Assembly: GCA_015228785.1 (NCBI GenBank)
Contig: JADGCU010000008.1
Coordinates: forward strand, 1 to 48,293
Length of the DNA: 48,293 nucleotides
Direction: 5' to 3'
Source of the DNA: Candidatus Omnitrophota bacterium
Lineage (GTDB): Bacteria; Omnitrophota; Gorgyraeia; Zapsychrales; Fredricksoniimonadaceae
Shown: positions 32,867 through 41,581 of the stretch, piece after piece
Position numbering within the stretch: the stretch's first letter is position 1
Layout of the letters: every line of letters starts with the position of its first letter
Notes under the pieces: model-generated
What the model was told of the DNA's origin: nothing
Seen by the model: the letters and a program-made list of their open reading frames with translations, nothing else
The model's database searches: none
Made by a program: the position numbers and the translations under genes

Positions 32867-35437
32867 ATGGAGACTTCTACCCCTATGCTTCGGCAGTACG
32901 GGGAAATCAAATCTGCTTACAAGGATTGCATCCTATTTTTTCGTCTCGGCGATTTTTATGAGATGTTTTATGAGGATGCCCAGACTGCTTCTCAAATTCT
33001 AGACTTGGTTTTGACTTCTCGTGGACAGGACGTTAATGGCAAGATCCCGATGTGTGGGGTGCCATATCATGCGGCGGATAATTACGTTAGCCGTCTTGTG
33101 CGTGCAGGAAAGAAGGTTGCGATCTGTGAACAGGTTGAGGATCCCGCGCTCGCCAAGGGGATCGTCAAGCGTGACGTTATCCGTGTTATTACAGCAGGAA
33201 CTTTTCTCGATGATTCATCAGATGCGCGCTATCTTGTCTCTATTGCTAGCCAAGGAAAGAATTTTGGTCTTGCCTTTACAGACACGGCGAGTGGGTCTAT
33301 TCAAACCAATCAGTTTACGAGTGTGCATCAGACGCTTGAAATCCTTTCCAAGATTCCTATCAATGAATGTATTTTTTCCGAAAGCCATGAAGAAGCAGTT
33401 AAGAAACTTTTAACTCATCCGATGTTGAGGTTGAAGAATGTCGCGTTGACAGGATTTCGCGACTGGTCTTTTGAGCCGGAACGCGCGAAAAAAATGCTTC
33501 AGGAGCATTTTGGAACGCATTCGTTGCGTGGGTTTGGGATTGAAGATCTTCCTTTGGCCCAGGCCAGCGCAGGGGCTCTTATTGAATATCTACGTGACAT
33601 GAATAAGACGTCGTTGAAGCATGTTGATCGTTTGTCACGTTACGATGATACGGATTATGTTTTTATTTCTCCGGCCGCTCATTATGGGCTCGAATTGGAG
33701 CGGCTTTTGCAGACGATCGACCGGACCGTGACGTCTATGGGGCGGCGCCTGATGAGGGCCTGGATGTATCATCCGCTTAAAGATGTTGGTAGGATTCGGG
33801 AAAGACAGGATGCGGTTGCGTTCTTACAAAAGGATGTTTCTTCGCGAGAGGCACTTGCGAGCAGGCTTCTTCCGGGTATTCCTGATATTGAGAAAAGTCT
33901 TTCACGTTTAAGTTGCGGGTCTGGGGCGCCGCGCGATCTTCTGGCGATCCGGCAGGCCTTGGTGCGAGCGCCAGAGTTTCAGATAATGCTTAAAAGTTTG
34001 GCAGACAAGAGCGCGCTTTTTCATGTGAGCGATCCTAAGAGCTTACGCGAGAAGCTGGAGGCGGCGATCAATCCTGATATGCCGCTCGCTAAGAACGAAG
34101 GAAAGGTTATTCGTTCTGGATTTAATGTCGAGCTTGATGAGTTACGTGGCCTTCAGGAAAAAGGACTTACCTGGCTTTCAGAATACCAGGCACGGGAGGT
34201 CAAGCGCACGGGGATTAATTCGCTTAAAGTTGGGTTCAATAGGGTTTTCGGCTACTACATTGAGATTACCAATGCGCAGCTTAAATCAGCGCCCGCAGAT
34301 TATACCCGTAAGCAGACGTTGACCAATGGGGAGCGTTTTATAACGCCGGAACTCAAGGAATATGAGCATAAGATCCTTACGGCGCAGGATAAGGTTTTCA
34401 AGATTGAGGCAGATCTTATTCGGGAGATGACATCAGAGATATTGGCTGAGATGAGTGCGGTTCATTCTTTTGCGCGCGAGATTGCGCGGGTTGATGTTTT
34501 GTTTGCCCTTAGCCTTCTTTCCATTCAGAGGCAATGGGTCAGGCCAGATGTTTCAGATGGCACGGAGCTTTTGATTGAGGAAGGGCGGCATCCCGTGGTC
34601 GAGAGCGCGATGGGAACAGATTTTATCCCTAATGATACGCGTATGGATTGTGAAGACAATCGGCTTATCATTTTGACAGGCCCCAACATGTCGGGAAAGT
34701 CGACTTATATCCGTCAGAATGCGGTCCTTGTGATTCTTGCCCAGATGGGATCTTTTGTGCCAGCCGCTTCTGCGCGGATCGGGTTGGTCGATAAAATCTT
34801 TACTCGTATTGGCGCTCATGATGAGATCACCAAAGGTCAGAGCACATTTATGGTTGAGATGACGGAGGCTGCGGACATCTTGAATAATTTGACGCCTAGG
34901 AGTTTGGTTGTGTTGGATGAGATTGGCCGCGGGACATCAACGTACGATGGGTTATCTTTGGCTTGGGCGCTCGCGGAATTTCTGCAAGACAAGAAGGCGC
35001 GCACGCTTTTTGCGACACATTTTCATGAATTGACGTTACTGTCGGAACGCCTGAAGGGCGTTCGCAATTACAATGTCCAGGTGCGTGAGTGGGAAGACAA
35101 GGTCATTTTTATGCACAAGATTGTGCCTGGCGGAACAGATGACAGTTATGGTCTTTATGTGGCGAAGTTGGCGGGGATGCCGCTTAAAGTGCTTAATCGT
35201 GCTCAAAAGATCCTGACAGATCTTGAGAGTGGGGGCAATTTGAAAGAACGGCTACAGGGTCCCAAGTTTGGTGAGCCGCAGGCCGAGTTCTTCGGCAAGG
35301 TGAAGAGCGATCCTGTGGCGGAAGAGATTCGCGCCACATTGGAAGCTATGGATGTGAATAATCTTACGCCTATCCAGGCGCTGCATAAGCTGGGAGAGCT
35401 GAAAGCAGCAGTGGAAGAAAATGAAGGAGTCGTATGA
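32867..35437 (+). CDS. mutS: DNA mismatch repair protein MutS
   Basis: This 856-residue protein has the mismatch-recognition motif DFYEMF in FFRLGDFYEMFYEDA near the N-terminus. The ABC-type ATPase has Walker A TGPNMSGKSTYIRQ, Walker B LVVLDEIGRGTSTYDG and FATHFHELT. It carries a normal core and a shortish C-terminal tail ending LGELKAAVEENEGVV. It is divergent from the coiled-coil operon and overlaps the downstream zinc-protein start at ATGA. mutL is not in this window. Confidence 0.97.
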   Translation: METSTPMLRQYGEIKSAYKDCILFFRLGDFYEMFYEDAQTASQILDLVLTSRGQDVNGKIPMCGVPYHAADNYVSRLVRAGKKVAICEQVEDPALAKGIVKRDVIRVITAGTFLDDSSDARYLVSIASQGKNFGLAFTDTASGSIQTNQFTSVHQTLEILSKIPINECIFSESHEEAVKKLLTHPMLRLKNVALTGFRDWSFEPERAKKMLQEHFGTHSLRGFGIEDLPLAQASAGALIEYLRDMNKTSLKHVDRLSRYDDTDYVFISPAAHYGLELERLLQTIDRTVTSMGRRLMRAWMYHPLKDVGRIRERQDAVAFLQKDVSSREALASRLLPGIPDIEKSLSRLSCGSGAPRDLLAIRQALVRAPEFQIMLKSLADKSALFHVSDPKSLREKLEAAINPDMPLAKNEGKVIRSGFNVELDELRGLQEKGLTWLSEYQAREVKRTGINSLKVGFNRVFGYYIEITNAQLKSAPADYTRKQTLTNGERFITPELKEYEHKILTAQDKVFKIEADLIREMTSEILAEMSAVHSFAREIARVDVLFALSLLSIQRQWVRPDVSDGTELLIEEGRHPVVESAMGTDFIPNDTRMDCEDNRLIILTGPNMSGKSTYIRQNAVLVILAQMGSFVPAASARIGLVDKIFTRIGAHDEITKGQSTFMVEMTEAADILNNLTPRSLVVLDEIGRGTSTYDGLSLAWALAEFLQDKKARTLFATHFHELTLLSERLKGVRNYNVQVREWEDKVIFMHKIVPGGTDDSYGLYVAKLAGMPLKVLNRAQKILTDLESGGNLKERLQGPKFGEPQAEFFGKVKSDPVAEEIRATLEAMDVNNLTPIQALHKLGELKAAVEENEGVV

Positions 35438-35943
35438 AAGAACAACTACAGAATAAGTCGGATATTGTTGGTTTAATGAATAAGATACAAGAGCAGTTGA
35501 TGGCACTGGATAAGAAGATGGATATTTTAATGAGCAAGTCTTTGCCTCGTCCGGTTGAGGTGAGGCCGGTTCCCAAGCCTTCTGTTAATCAGCCCGTTCA
35601 TGCGCATGATCCTATTCCGGGAAGCGGAAGGTCACATGATCAACATAAAGGAAGGCAGATGCATCAGGCGACATGCGCGGATTGTAAGAAAGAATGTGAG
35701 ATCCCTTTTAAGCCCAGTGGGGAACGTCCTGTTTATTGTAAAGAGTGTTTCTCTCGTCGAAGATCTGGTAATGCACCAAAGGTGGTTGTGGAGAATAATC
35801 TTAAGGAAGTTGCCGTTATTCCAGCAGCTATTCCTGTGGTTATGAATATTCCGGAGCCACTCGTTAAAGAAAAGAAGAAGCCAGTTGCGGCAAAGAAACC
35901 TGTTGTTAAGAAAAAGCCGGTTCCCGCAAAGAAGAAGAAGTGA
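35434..35943 (+). CDS. CxxC/CxxC zinc-binding protein with lysine-rich tail
   Basis: In this 169-residue protein a short coiled coil (about 5-35) precedes a proline-rich linker. A zinc ribbon follows with C81-x2-C84 and C102-x2-C105 around the conserved FKPSGERPVYCKECF, and then a tail of alternating K, P, A and V ending KKKK. The ribbon is a small family frequent in candidate phyla. The basic tail suggests nucleic-acid binding. Translation is coupled to mutS through ATGA. Confidence 0.78.
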   Translation: MKEQLQNKSDIVGLMNKIQEQLMALDKKMDILMSKSLPRPVEVRPVPKPSVNQPVHAHDPIPGSGRSHDQHKGRQMHQATCADCKKECEIPFKPSGERPVYCKECFSRRRSGNAPKVVVENNLKEVAVIPAAIPVVMNIPEPLVKEKKKPVAAKKPVVKKKPVPAKKKK

Positions 35944-36012
35944 TTATTGCCAGGTCAGCAGACATAACAAAGAGTTTGCGGGCATAAAGATATTTTCTTC
36001 ATGATTCACAAA

Positions 36013-36033
36013 GTCTAATCCGGAAAGTTAGAC
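36013..36033 (+). promoter_or_regulatory. Inverted repeat enclosing the SD of the glycosylase gene
   Basis: GTCTAA (36013-36018) pairs with TTAGAC (36028-36033), with the SD-like GGAAAG in the nine-base loop, ending exactly at ATG 36034. It could be a translational hairpin or an operator. Confidence 0.4.
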
Positions 36034-36483
36034 ATGAGATTATGGTCTCTTCATCCTTCATATTTAGATGCCAGAGGCTTGGTTGCTTTATGGCGGGAGG
36101 GATTGCTCGCACAGAAAGTTTTAATGGGCAAGACAAAAGGATATCGGAATCATCCTCAGCTAGAGCGTTTTAAGGGGCATATTGATCCTGTAGCAGCCAT
36201 AGGTTTTTATCTTAAGAACGTATACGATGAGGCAAAAGAGCGAGGCTATCGTTTTAATGCGGATAAGATTAAGGCGCACAATTGCAAAGTCGATCTAATT
36301 AAGCTTCCCAAAGGACAACTTGTATTTGAAATCCAGCATTTGTTTGAGAAATTAAAAAAGAGAGATCCCTGTAAATATAAATTAAATCTTCTGGTTAAGA
36401 AGTTCCAAGCACATCCACTCTTTACGTTAACGAATGGGGATGTGGCTAGATGGGAGAAGGGGTTAGTTGGGCGATCCGGGTAG
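36034..36483 (+). CDS. Pyrimidine dimer DNA glycosylase family protein
   Basis: This 149-residue protein reads MRLWSLHPSYLDARGLVALW at the start, then EGLLAQKVLMGKTKGYRNHP and FYLKNVYDEAKERGYRF, the family pattern related to T4 endonuclease V. Such proteins excise UV-induced cyclobutane dimers; many cellular members are unstudied. It stands alone with an inverted repeat at its start, and no gene is seen in the 172-base gap after it. Confidence 0.8.
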   Translation: MRLWSLHPSYLDARGLVALWREGLLAQKVLMGKTKGYRNHPQLERFKGHIDPVAAIGFYLKNVYDEAKERGYRFNADKIKAHNCKVDLIKLPKGQLVFEIQHLFEKLKKRDPCKYKLNLLVKKFQAHPLFTLTNGDVARWEKGLVGRSG

Positions 36484-36655
36484 TCACAGAGCATCTCAAT
36501 TCGGAGTCATGATTATTTATAAATAGTGCTGGGGTTATTTCTTGAAGTTTGTTTTGAGTTTGTTAAAGTGAAGGCACTGTTTCGGAAAGCATGTGTTTTG
36601 TTTTTTGTATCGAAGAAGATTTTCTCCTGTCGATCATTACCAAGGAGCATGGTAT

Positions 36656-37765
36656 ATGAATCCTTTTCCCATGGTTGATCCTATCCCTTTGCCGGCCCCG
36701 GTATGGCTGTTCAAGGCCCTTCATTTATTAACATTATCCCTTCATTTTACGGCGATGCAGATGTTCCTGGGGGGGCTTCTGGTGGCGGCCGTCCTTAGTG
36801 CTTGTAGTGGTTCAAGCGTTTTACGCAAAGGCGCCGCCGCGGCTTTGGCGCACCGGCTACCAATTCTCATGACCTTTGTGATCAATCTGGGGGTTCCACC
36901 GCTTTTATTTGCTCAGGTACTTTACGGGCCTGCGCTTTATACGAGCAGTCAGCTCATTGGTGTGTATTGGTTTTCTGTGATCTTTATGTTAATGGGTTGT
37001 TATTGGCTTCTTTACAAATTTGCCGAGGGGGTTGATAAAGGCAGGAATGTCTGGTGGATGGCGGCTTTTGCTGGGGTGCTGGCGCTCAGCATTTCTAAGA
37101 TTTATTCCATTAATATGACTCTTATGCTCAGGCCCGAGGTCTGGCAGGGGATGTATGCTGCTTCCCCGTTAGGTGCTTTACTTCCTCCGCATGATCCAAC
37201 ACTTATTCCGCGGTGGCTCTTCATGCTTTCAGGAGCAGGGTGGGTTTCAGGATTTTGGATGATCTGGATCGCAGGTCGCAGGACCACGGCTTTAGCTCTG
37301 GGTTCTTATTTGGCGGGCCTGGGAGGCAGCCTGGCGTTGGGTGCGATTTTATGCCAAGGTGCGCTATTTTCCTGGGTTCTTAAGGCGCAGCCGACGGTGG
37401 TTCAAGAGGGGATAAACATGAGTGTATGGCTCAAGGGTGCCCAGATCGCCTGGTGTTCAGGCGCCGCATTGGTATTTATATTTGCATTGTGGGTTGCGGT
37501 TAAAAAGACATGTTCCTATGTTGCGGGATATATTTCCATGCTTCTTACAGTTGTGACGCTTTCTTCCTGGGTCATCCTGCGTGATGGGATTCGTGATATT
37601 ACTCTTGAGAGTAAAGGGTTTGATGTTTGGCAGCAGGCGGTTGTGACGAATTGGGGCGTTGTGGGCTGGTTTGTTGTGATATTGGTTTTGGGTCTTGTTG
37701 CGCTGGGGTGGTTAATTTATGTCATGATGCAGGCTAAGCCTGTTTCAGAAGGAGGCATGTCATGA
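36656..37765 (+). CDS. CydA-like membrane subunit without haem c
   Basis: This protein has 369 residues from ATG 36656, eight bases after AAGGAG. It has about nine membrane helices. LHFTAMQMFLGGLLVAAVL (29-47) aligns with the N-terminal haem-ligand helix of cytochrome bd subunit I, with H30 at the ligand place. In the later helix that carries H186 in E. coli CydA, this protein reads LFMLSGAGWVSG, with Met at that place. It is therefore a CydA-type, not CydB-type, partner by my reading. It overlaps the Rieske gene at ATGA, so the two are coupled. The exact family needs a profile search. Confidence 0.72.
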   Translation: MNPFPMVDPIPLPAPVWLFKALHLLTLSLHFTAMQMFLGGLLVAAVLSACSGSSVLRKGAAAALAHRLPILMTFVINLGVPPLLFAQVLYGPALYTSSQLIGVYWFSVIFMLMGCYWLLYKFAEGVDKGRNVWWMAAFAGVLALSISKIYSINMTLMLRPEVWQGMYAASPLGALLPPHDPTLIPRWLFMLSGAGWVSGFWMIWIAGRRTTALALGSYLAGLGGSLALGAILCQGALFSWVLKAQPTVVQEGINMSVWLKGAQIAWCSGAALVFIFALWVAVKKTCSYVAGYISMLLTVVTLSSWVILRDGIRDITLESKGFDVWQQAVVTNWGVVGWFVVILVLGLVALGWLIYVMMQAKPVSEGGMS

Positions 37766-38217
37766 GTGGAACGAAAGAAACGGTCACTCGCCGGGATTTC
37801 CTGCGGATAATTCTGACAGGGGTGGGAGCGTGTTACGCGGCAGCGATTGGGTATCCTCTTTGGAGGTATTTGATTTCCCCCGCAGAGCAGGCGAAGAGTC
37901 TGGCTGCGGTTAAAGAGGTGACACTTAAGGATGCGCATACCCTCGCTGCAGGAAGTGTCCTTATGTTTAAGTTCGGATCTCATCCTGCGATGCTGATCCA
38001 TCATAAGGATGGTAGTTGGGTGGCGCTGGATGCGGTCTGTACGCATTTGGGCTGTACGGTGCAGTACCAGCCGGATCGCAATGTTATTCACTGTAATTGT
38101 CATGGCGGGGAATATGATGCCCAGACGGGAAAGAATATTAGCGGCCCACCTCCGCGGCCCTTAAGGCCGTATGTGGTGAAGGTCATTGAGGGCGGCGTCT
38201 TGGTGTCTCGGGTGTGA
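37762..38217 (+). CDS. Rieske [2Fe-2S] protein of a bc-type complex
   Basis: This 151-residue protein has a twin-arginine-like start TRRDFLRI with a hydrophobic anchor (about 15-33). The cluster ligands are CTHLGC (C93, H95, C98) and CNCHGG (C111, C113, H114), which gives the C-x-H...C-x2-H pair and the disulphide cysteines C98 and C113. GPPPRPLRPY is the Pro loop. It takes electrons from quinol at the cytochrome b Qo site and passes them to a c-type haem. The downstream gene is the cytochrome b. Confidence 0.93.
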   Translation: MSGTKETVTRRDFLRIILTGVGACYAAAIGYPLWRYLISPAEQAKSLAAVKEVTLKDAHTLAAGSVLMFKFGSHPAMLIHHKDGSWVALDAVCTHLGCTVQYQPDRNVIHCNCHGGEYDAQTGKNISGPPPRPLRPYVVKVIEGGVLVSRV

Positions 38218-38231
38218 AGAGGAGGGGGTTC

Positions 38232-39311
38232 ATGAAAAGCAAGATCGACGCATTGTGGAAGTGGCTTGATGAGCGGCTTGACCTGTCTCAGATCATTGCT
38301 TTTGCCCAGCATAAGACCGTGCCTCAGCATAAATATTCGTTCTGGTATTACTGGGGAGGCATTTCGCTTTTTCTTTTTCTTGTTCAGGCGCTGACAGGCG
38401 TTCTTCTTCTTATCTATTATCGTCCAGGGCCTGAGGCCTTTGATTCTGTTCGGCAGATCACTTATGAGATCAATTTCGGGTGGCTTATCCGTTCTCTTCA
38501 CGCGTGGGCTGCGAATTTGATGGTGGCCTCTATCTTTGTGCATATGTTTTCTGTCTATTTTATGAAAGCGTACCGGGCTCCGCGGGAATTTGGCTGGTGG
38601 AGCGGCATGCTTTTGTTGATGATCTCGACAGTCTTTGGATTCAGCGGGTATCTTCTGCCCATGAATGAACTTTCCTATTTTGCAACAAAGGTAGGGCTTG
38701 AGATCCCAACCTCTATGCCGATCATTGGTCCCTTGATCGGGGATATTGTGCGGGCGGGTCCTGAAGTATCGGAGTACACGTTGCAGCGGTTCTTTGCTCT
38801 CCATGTGGTTGTCTTGCCAGCGCTATTCGTTCCGATCTTGGTATTTCATCTTTGGCTTGTTCAGAGAAACGGCATGGCTCTCCCTCCGTCGGAAGAAGCG
38901 CGGCCAGTCCAGGAGCGTAAGACCATTCCTTTTTTTCCGAATTTCTTTATGAAGGATCTTGCGGTGTGGTTGATCACGCTTAATGTGCTGGCCCTTTTGG
39001 CCGTCTGTTTTCCATGGGATCTGGGGGTTCAGGCAGATGCGCTTAAGCCTGCGCCGCTCGGCATTCATCCGGAATGGTATTTCATGAGTGCTTTTCAGAT
39101 CTTAAAAGTGTTTGGTAATCTGCTTCCTGGGGATCTAGGTGAGGCGATGGGCGTTGGCATTTTTACGCTCGGGATTATTTTGTGGATGCTGATTCCCCTT
39201 TATGATCCTGATAGCCGATCGGGAGAGCGGGCTCGTCATGCGACGTATTTTGGCCTTCTGGTCTTGGCAGGGGTTATTGTTCTGACGATTTGGGGTTATG
39301 CGGCGTTATAA
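38232..39311 (+). CDS. Cytochrome b (b6-type spacing, fused long form)
   Basis: This protein has 359 residues from ATG 38232 (SD GGAGGGGG). The bis-His ligands are H90/H104 in one helix and H191/H206 in the other. The 14 residues between the second pair match b6-type rather than mitochondrial b-type spacing. PEWY (280-283) marks the Qo site in the C-terminal half. The single polypeptide carries both b6 and subunit-IV-like parts. It oxidises quinol together with the Rieske protein. The 15-base gap downstream shows it is co-transcribed with the haem-c CydA-like gene. Confidence 0.92.
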   Translation: MKSKIDALWKWLDERLDLSQIIAFAQHKTVPQHKYSFWYYWGGISLFLFLVQALTGVLLLIYYRPGPEAFDSVRQITYEINFGWLIRSLHAWAANLMVASIFVHMFSVYFMKAYRAPREFGWWSGMLLLMISTVFGFSGYLLPMNELSYFATKVGLEIPTSMPIIGPLIGDIVRAGPEVSEYTLQRFFALHVVVLPALFVPILVFHLWLVQRNGMALPPSEEARPVQERKTIPFFPNFFMKDLAVWLITLNVLALLAVCFPWDLGVQADALKPAPLGIHPEWYFMSAFQILKVFGNLLPGDLGEAMGVGIFTLGIILWMLIPLYDPDSRSGERARHATYFGLLVLAGVIVLTIWGYAAL

Positions 39312-39325
39312 AGAAAGAAGAAAAT

Positions 39326-40687
39326 ATGAATTATCCATTGTGGGATGTTCCTATGATCGGCGGTGGTTGGGTGATCGGCATAACCGCCATTTTCCATCTT
39401 TTGATCTCACAGTTTGCGGTTGGCGGGGGACTATATCTTGCTCTCGCTGAACAGAAGGCATTGCGGGAGGGACGTCGCGACTGGCTTGAGGTGATCAGAC
39501 TTCACTCACGGTTTTTTCTGATTCTCACAGCTGTTTTCGGGACTGTATCTGGCGTTGGGATCTGGTTTGCGATCGGCTTGGCCAATCCTGAGGGAACGAG
39601 CGCCCTCATTCATAATTTCGTGTTTGCGTGGGCGATCGAGTGGGTGTTTTTCTTAGTCGAGCTGGCGACTGTTGCGGTTTATTATTACACATGGGGACGC
39701 ATTTCGGACAGATTACACCTTCAGGTAGGATGGCTTTATGCGGTCGCATCCTTTTTTACTCTTTTTATTATTAACGGTATTCTTTCTTTTAAATTGACGC
39801 CGGGAAGTGAATGGCTTGCGGTTGCAGGCTCAGGTCAGGAGGCCAGTCGGTTCTGGGAGGCCATGTTTAATCCGGGATTCTGGCCGAGTCTGTTTCTTCG
39901 TATGGGAATATGTTCATCTCTTGCCGGGGTATGGGCGCTTGCGACGTGTAGTCGCATTAGTAATGACAAGCCGAAGCTCAAGGAGGAATTCATTCAGTGG
40001 ACCGCGAAATGGCTATTGCCGCTTTTTATGACCATGCCTTTTTTGCTGGCTTGGTATGTTCATCAGATCCCTGAAGCGCAGCGTGTTCTTTTTACCCTTG
40101 GTGTTAATACGGTCGCGCCGGGCGTATTTACCATGGTGACGCGTATGGTTGTTATTATTCTTGTTAGTTCTATAACGATCATGGGGGTTGTTTATTTTAT
40201 TGCGTTGCGTTCCCCGTCTGATTTCAAGATTCCGCAGGCTGTTGTGATTGTTTTTCTTGCGTTGACTTTGGTGGGATCTTTGGAATATACACGGGAAATG
40301 TTGCGCAAACCTTTTATTATTGCGGAGCATCTTTATTCAAACGGGGTCAGGACAAAGGCGATCGAAAGGGTAAATAAGGACGGTTATCTTAAGGATACAT
40401 TGTGGATCCGGGGCGGATCGAAGACATCGGTGGCCCGAGGGGAGGCTATGTATCGTGGTCAATGTATGTCTTGTCACACGGTAGACGGATATCGTCCGAC
40501 ACGGACTCTTTTGGCAGGGCGGGACCGTGCGGCGATCGGGAGTTTCCTTAAGGTTTTACACGAGCATAAGCCTGATTCGCCGTACTACAGGTTCATGCCG
40601 CCTTTAGTCGGCACAGACGATGAGGTTCAGGCTTTGGGGGATTATCTTGAGACCTTGGTTCCTAAGACGGAGAATTCGTTCAAATAG
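39326..40687 (+). CDS. CydA-like oxidase subunit fused to a cytochrome c domain
   Basis: This protein has 453 residues from ATG 39326. The N-terminal helix TAIFHLLISQFAVGGGLYLAL aligns with CydA, with H24 at the haem b595 ligand position, and AIEWVFFLVE carries the acidic helix. The helix that should hold the haem b558 His reads LFLRMGICSSLAG, with Arg in its place, and no GRQPW quinol-loop motif is present. A C-terminal cytochrome c has CMSCH (380-384) and a likely Met ligand at 424. It resembles the haem-c branch of the bd superfamily known from comparative genomics. It would accept electrons from the Rieske/cytochrome b complex and reduce oxygen or another acceptor. Confidence 0.82.
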   Translation: MNYPLWDVPMIGGGWVIGITAIFHLLISQFAVGGGLYLALAEQKALREGRRDWLEVIRLHSRFFLILTAVFGTVSGVGIWFAIGLANPEGTSALIHNFVFAWAIEWVFFLVELATVAVYYYTWGRISDRLHLQVGWLYAVASFFTLFIINGILSFKLTPGSEWLAVAGSGQEASRFWEAMFNPGFWPSLFLRMGICSSLAGVWALATCSRISNDKPKLKEEFIQWTAKWLLPLFMTMPFLLAWYVHQIPEAQRVLFTLGVNTVAPGVFTMVTRMVVIILVSSITIMGVVYFIALRSPSDFKIPQAVVIVFLALTLVGSLEYTREMLRKPFIIAEHLYSNGVRTKAIERVNKDGYLKDTLWIRGGSKTSVARGEAMYRGQCMSCHTVDGYRPTRTLLAGRDRAAIGSFLKVLHEHKPDSPYYRFMPPLVGTDDEVQALGDYLETLVPKTENSFK

Positions 40688-40689
40688 AT

Positions 40690-40720
40690 GAGCCAATATT
40701 TGGCTCAACCTACCTGGTTG
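40690..40720 (+). other. Two adjacent hairpins after the respiratory operon
   Basis: GAGCCAA (40690-40696) pairs with TTGGCTC (40700-40706) around three bases. Next to it CAACC (40706-40710) can pair with GGTTG (40716-40720). No T-run follows, so termination may need Rho. A TATAAT-like -10 at 40736-40741 could serve the next gene, but its -35 is unclear. Confidence 0.5.
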
Positions 40721-40849
40721 CGTCTGACTTTTGGGTATAATTATATCAAGACAAGGTTCTTCATAAGGTGTGATTGCGGTGAATTGTTTGAATGACATTT
40801 TGTCTTTTCAAGGGCAGGGTCGTAATTAATTGTATAAGTTTGGAGAAGC

Positions 40850-41245
40850 GTGACTGGTCCTGATCTTATCCCTATAAGCGTTCGTATTGACAAGTGGTTA
40901 TGGTCTGTGCGGATTTGTAAGACGCGGCTGATTGCAACTGAACTGTGCAAAAGGCATAAGGTTATTCTCGATGGGCAACCTGTTAAGCCTTCTCGGAATG
41001 TCAATGTTGGGCAGGAGATCATTGTCCGCAAAGAGGGGATCAGCTGGCATTATCGGGTCTTGAATTGCATTGATAAGCGGGTGGGTGCTTCGGTTGCAAA
41101 AGAGTGCTGTGAAGACATAACGCCTCAAGAAGAAAGAAATAAGCTCGCGCTCATTAAAGGTGGATGGGTGCCACGTCGTGCTAAGGGGGAAGGACGTCCC
41201 ACCAAGAAGGAGCGAAGAGACATGGAGCGCGTGGTGGGCGTGTAA
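40850..41245 (+). CDS. hslR: S4-domain RNA-binding protein, Hsp15/HslR-like
   Basis: This 131-residue protein starts at GTG 40850 with SD GGAGAAGC. The S4 domain reads VRIDKWLWSVRICKTRLIA, then ELCKRHKVILDGQPVKPSRNV. The C-terminus GRPTKKERRDMERVV matches the basic tail of Hsp15, which recycles stalled 50S subunits carrying peptidyl-tRNA. Symbol by homology; the residue match is good but specific function is inferred. Confidence 0.87.
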   Translation: MTGPDLIPISVRIDKWLWSVRICKTRLIATELCKRHKVILDGQPVKPSRNVNVGQEIIVRKEGISWHYRVLNCIDKRVGASVAKECCEDITPQEERNKLALIKGGWVPRRAKGEGRPTKKERRDMERVVGV

Positions 41246-41253
41246 TATGAATT

Positions 41254-41493
41254 ATGGCTGAACAAATACAGCTTCCAGATCCAGAGTATCTTTTAAAACT
41301 TTTACAAACACGCATGCCTTTTGGGAAATATAAGAATTGGCTGCTTATTGATTTGCCGGAAACCTATATTTGTTGGTTTAGCCGCAAAGGATTTCCAGAG
41401 GGGTCGCTGGGAGTGATGCTGAGAAGTATTTATGAAATTAAACTTAATGGATTAGAAGAGCTGTTAGCGCCCATACGAAGAACATTAAAATAG
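41254..41493 (+). CDS. DUF3820 family protein
   Basis: This 79-residue protein has RMPFGKYKNWLLIDLPETYI and FSRKGFPEGSLGVMLRSIYE, the DUF3820 pattern. The family is small and uncharacterised, sometimes annotated as a putative virulence factor. It begins eight bases after the Hsp15-like gene, likely in one transcript. Confidence 0.82.
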   Translation: MAEQIQLPDPEYLLKLLQTRMPFGKYKNWLLIDLPETYICWFSRKGFPEGSLGVMLRSIYEIKLNGLEELLAPIRRTLK

Positions 41494-41581
41494 TCGGCTT
41501 GGTTGTTTGGGACGCGTTAGGAACATATTTCTTGAGAAGTATGAGTTTTTGTGAGAACGATGTGTTTTGGTTTGAAGGGTA

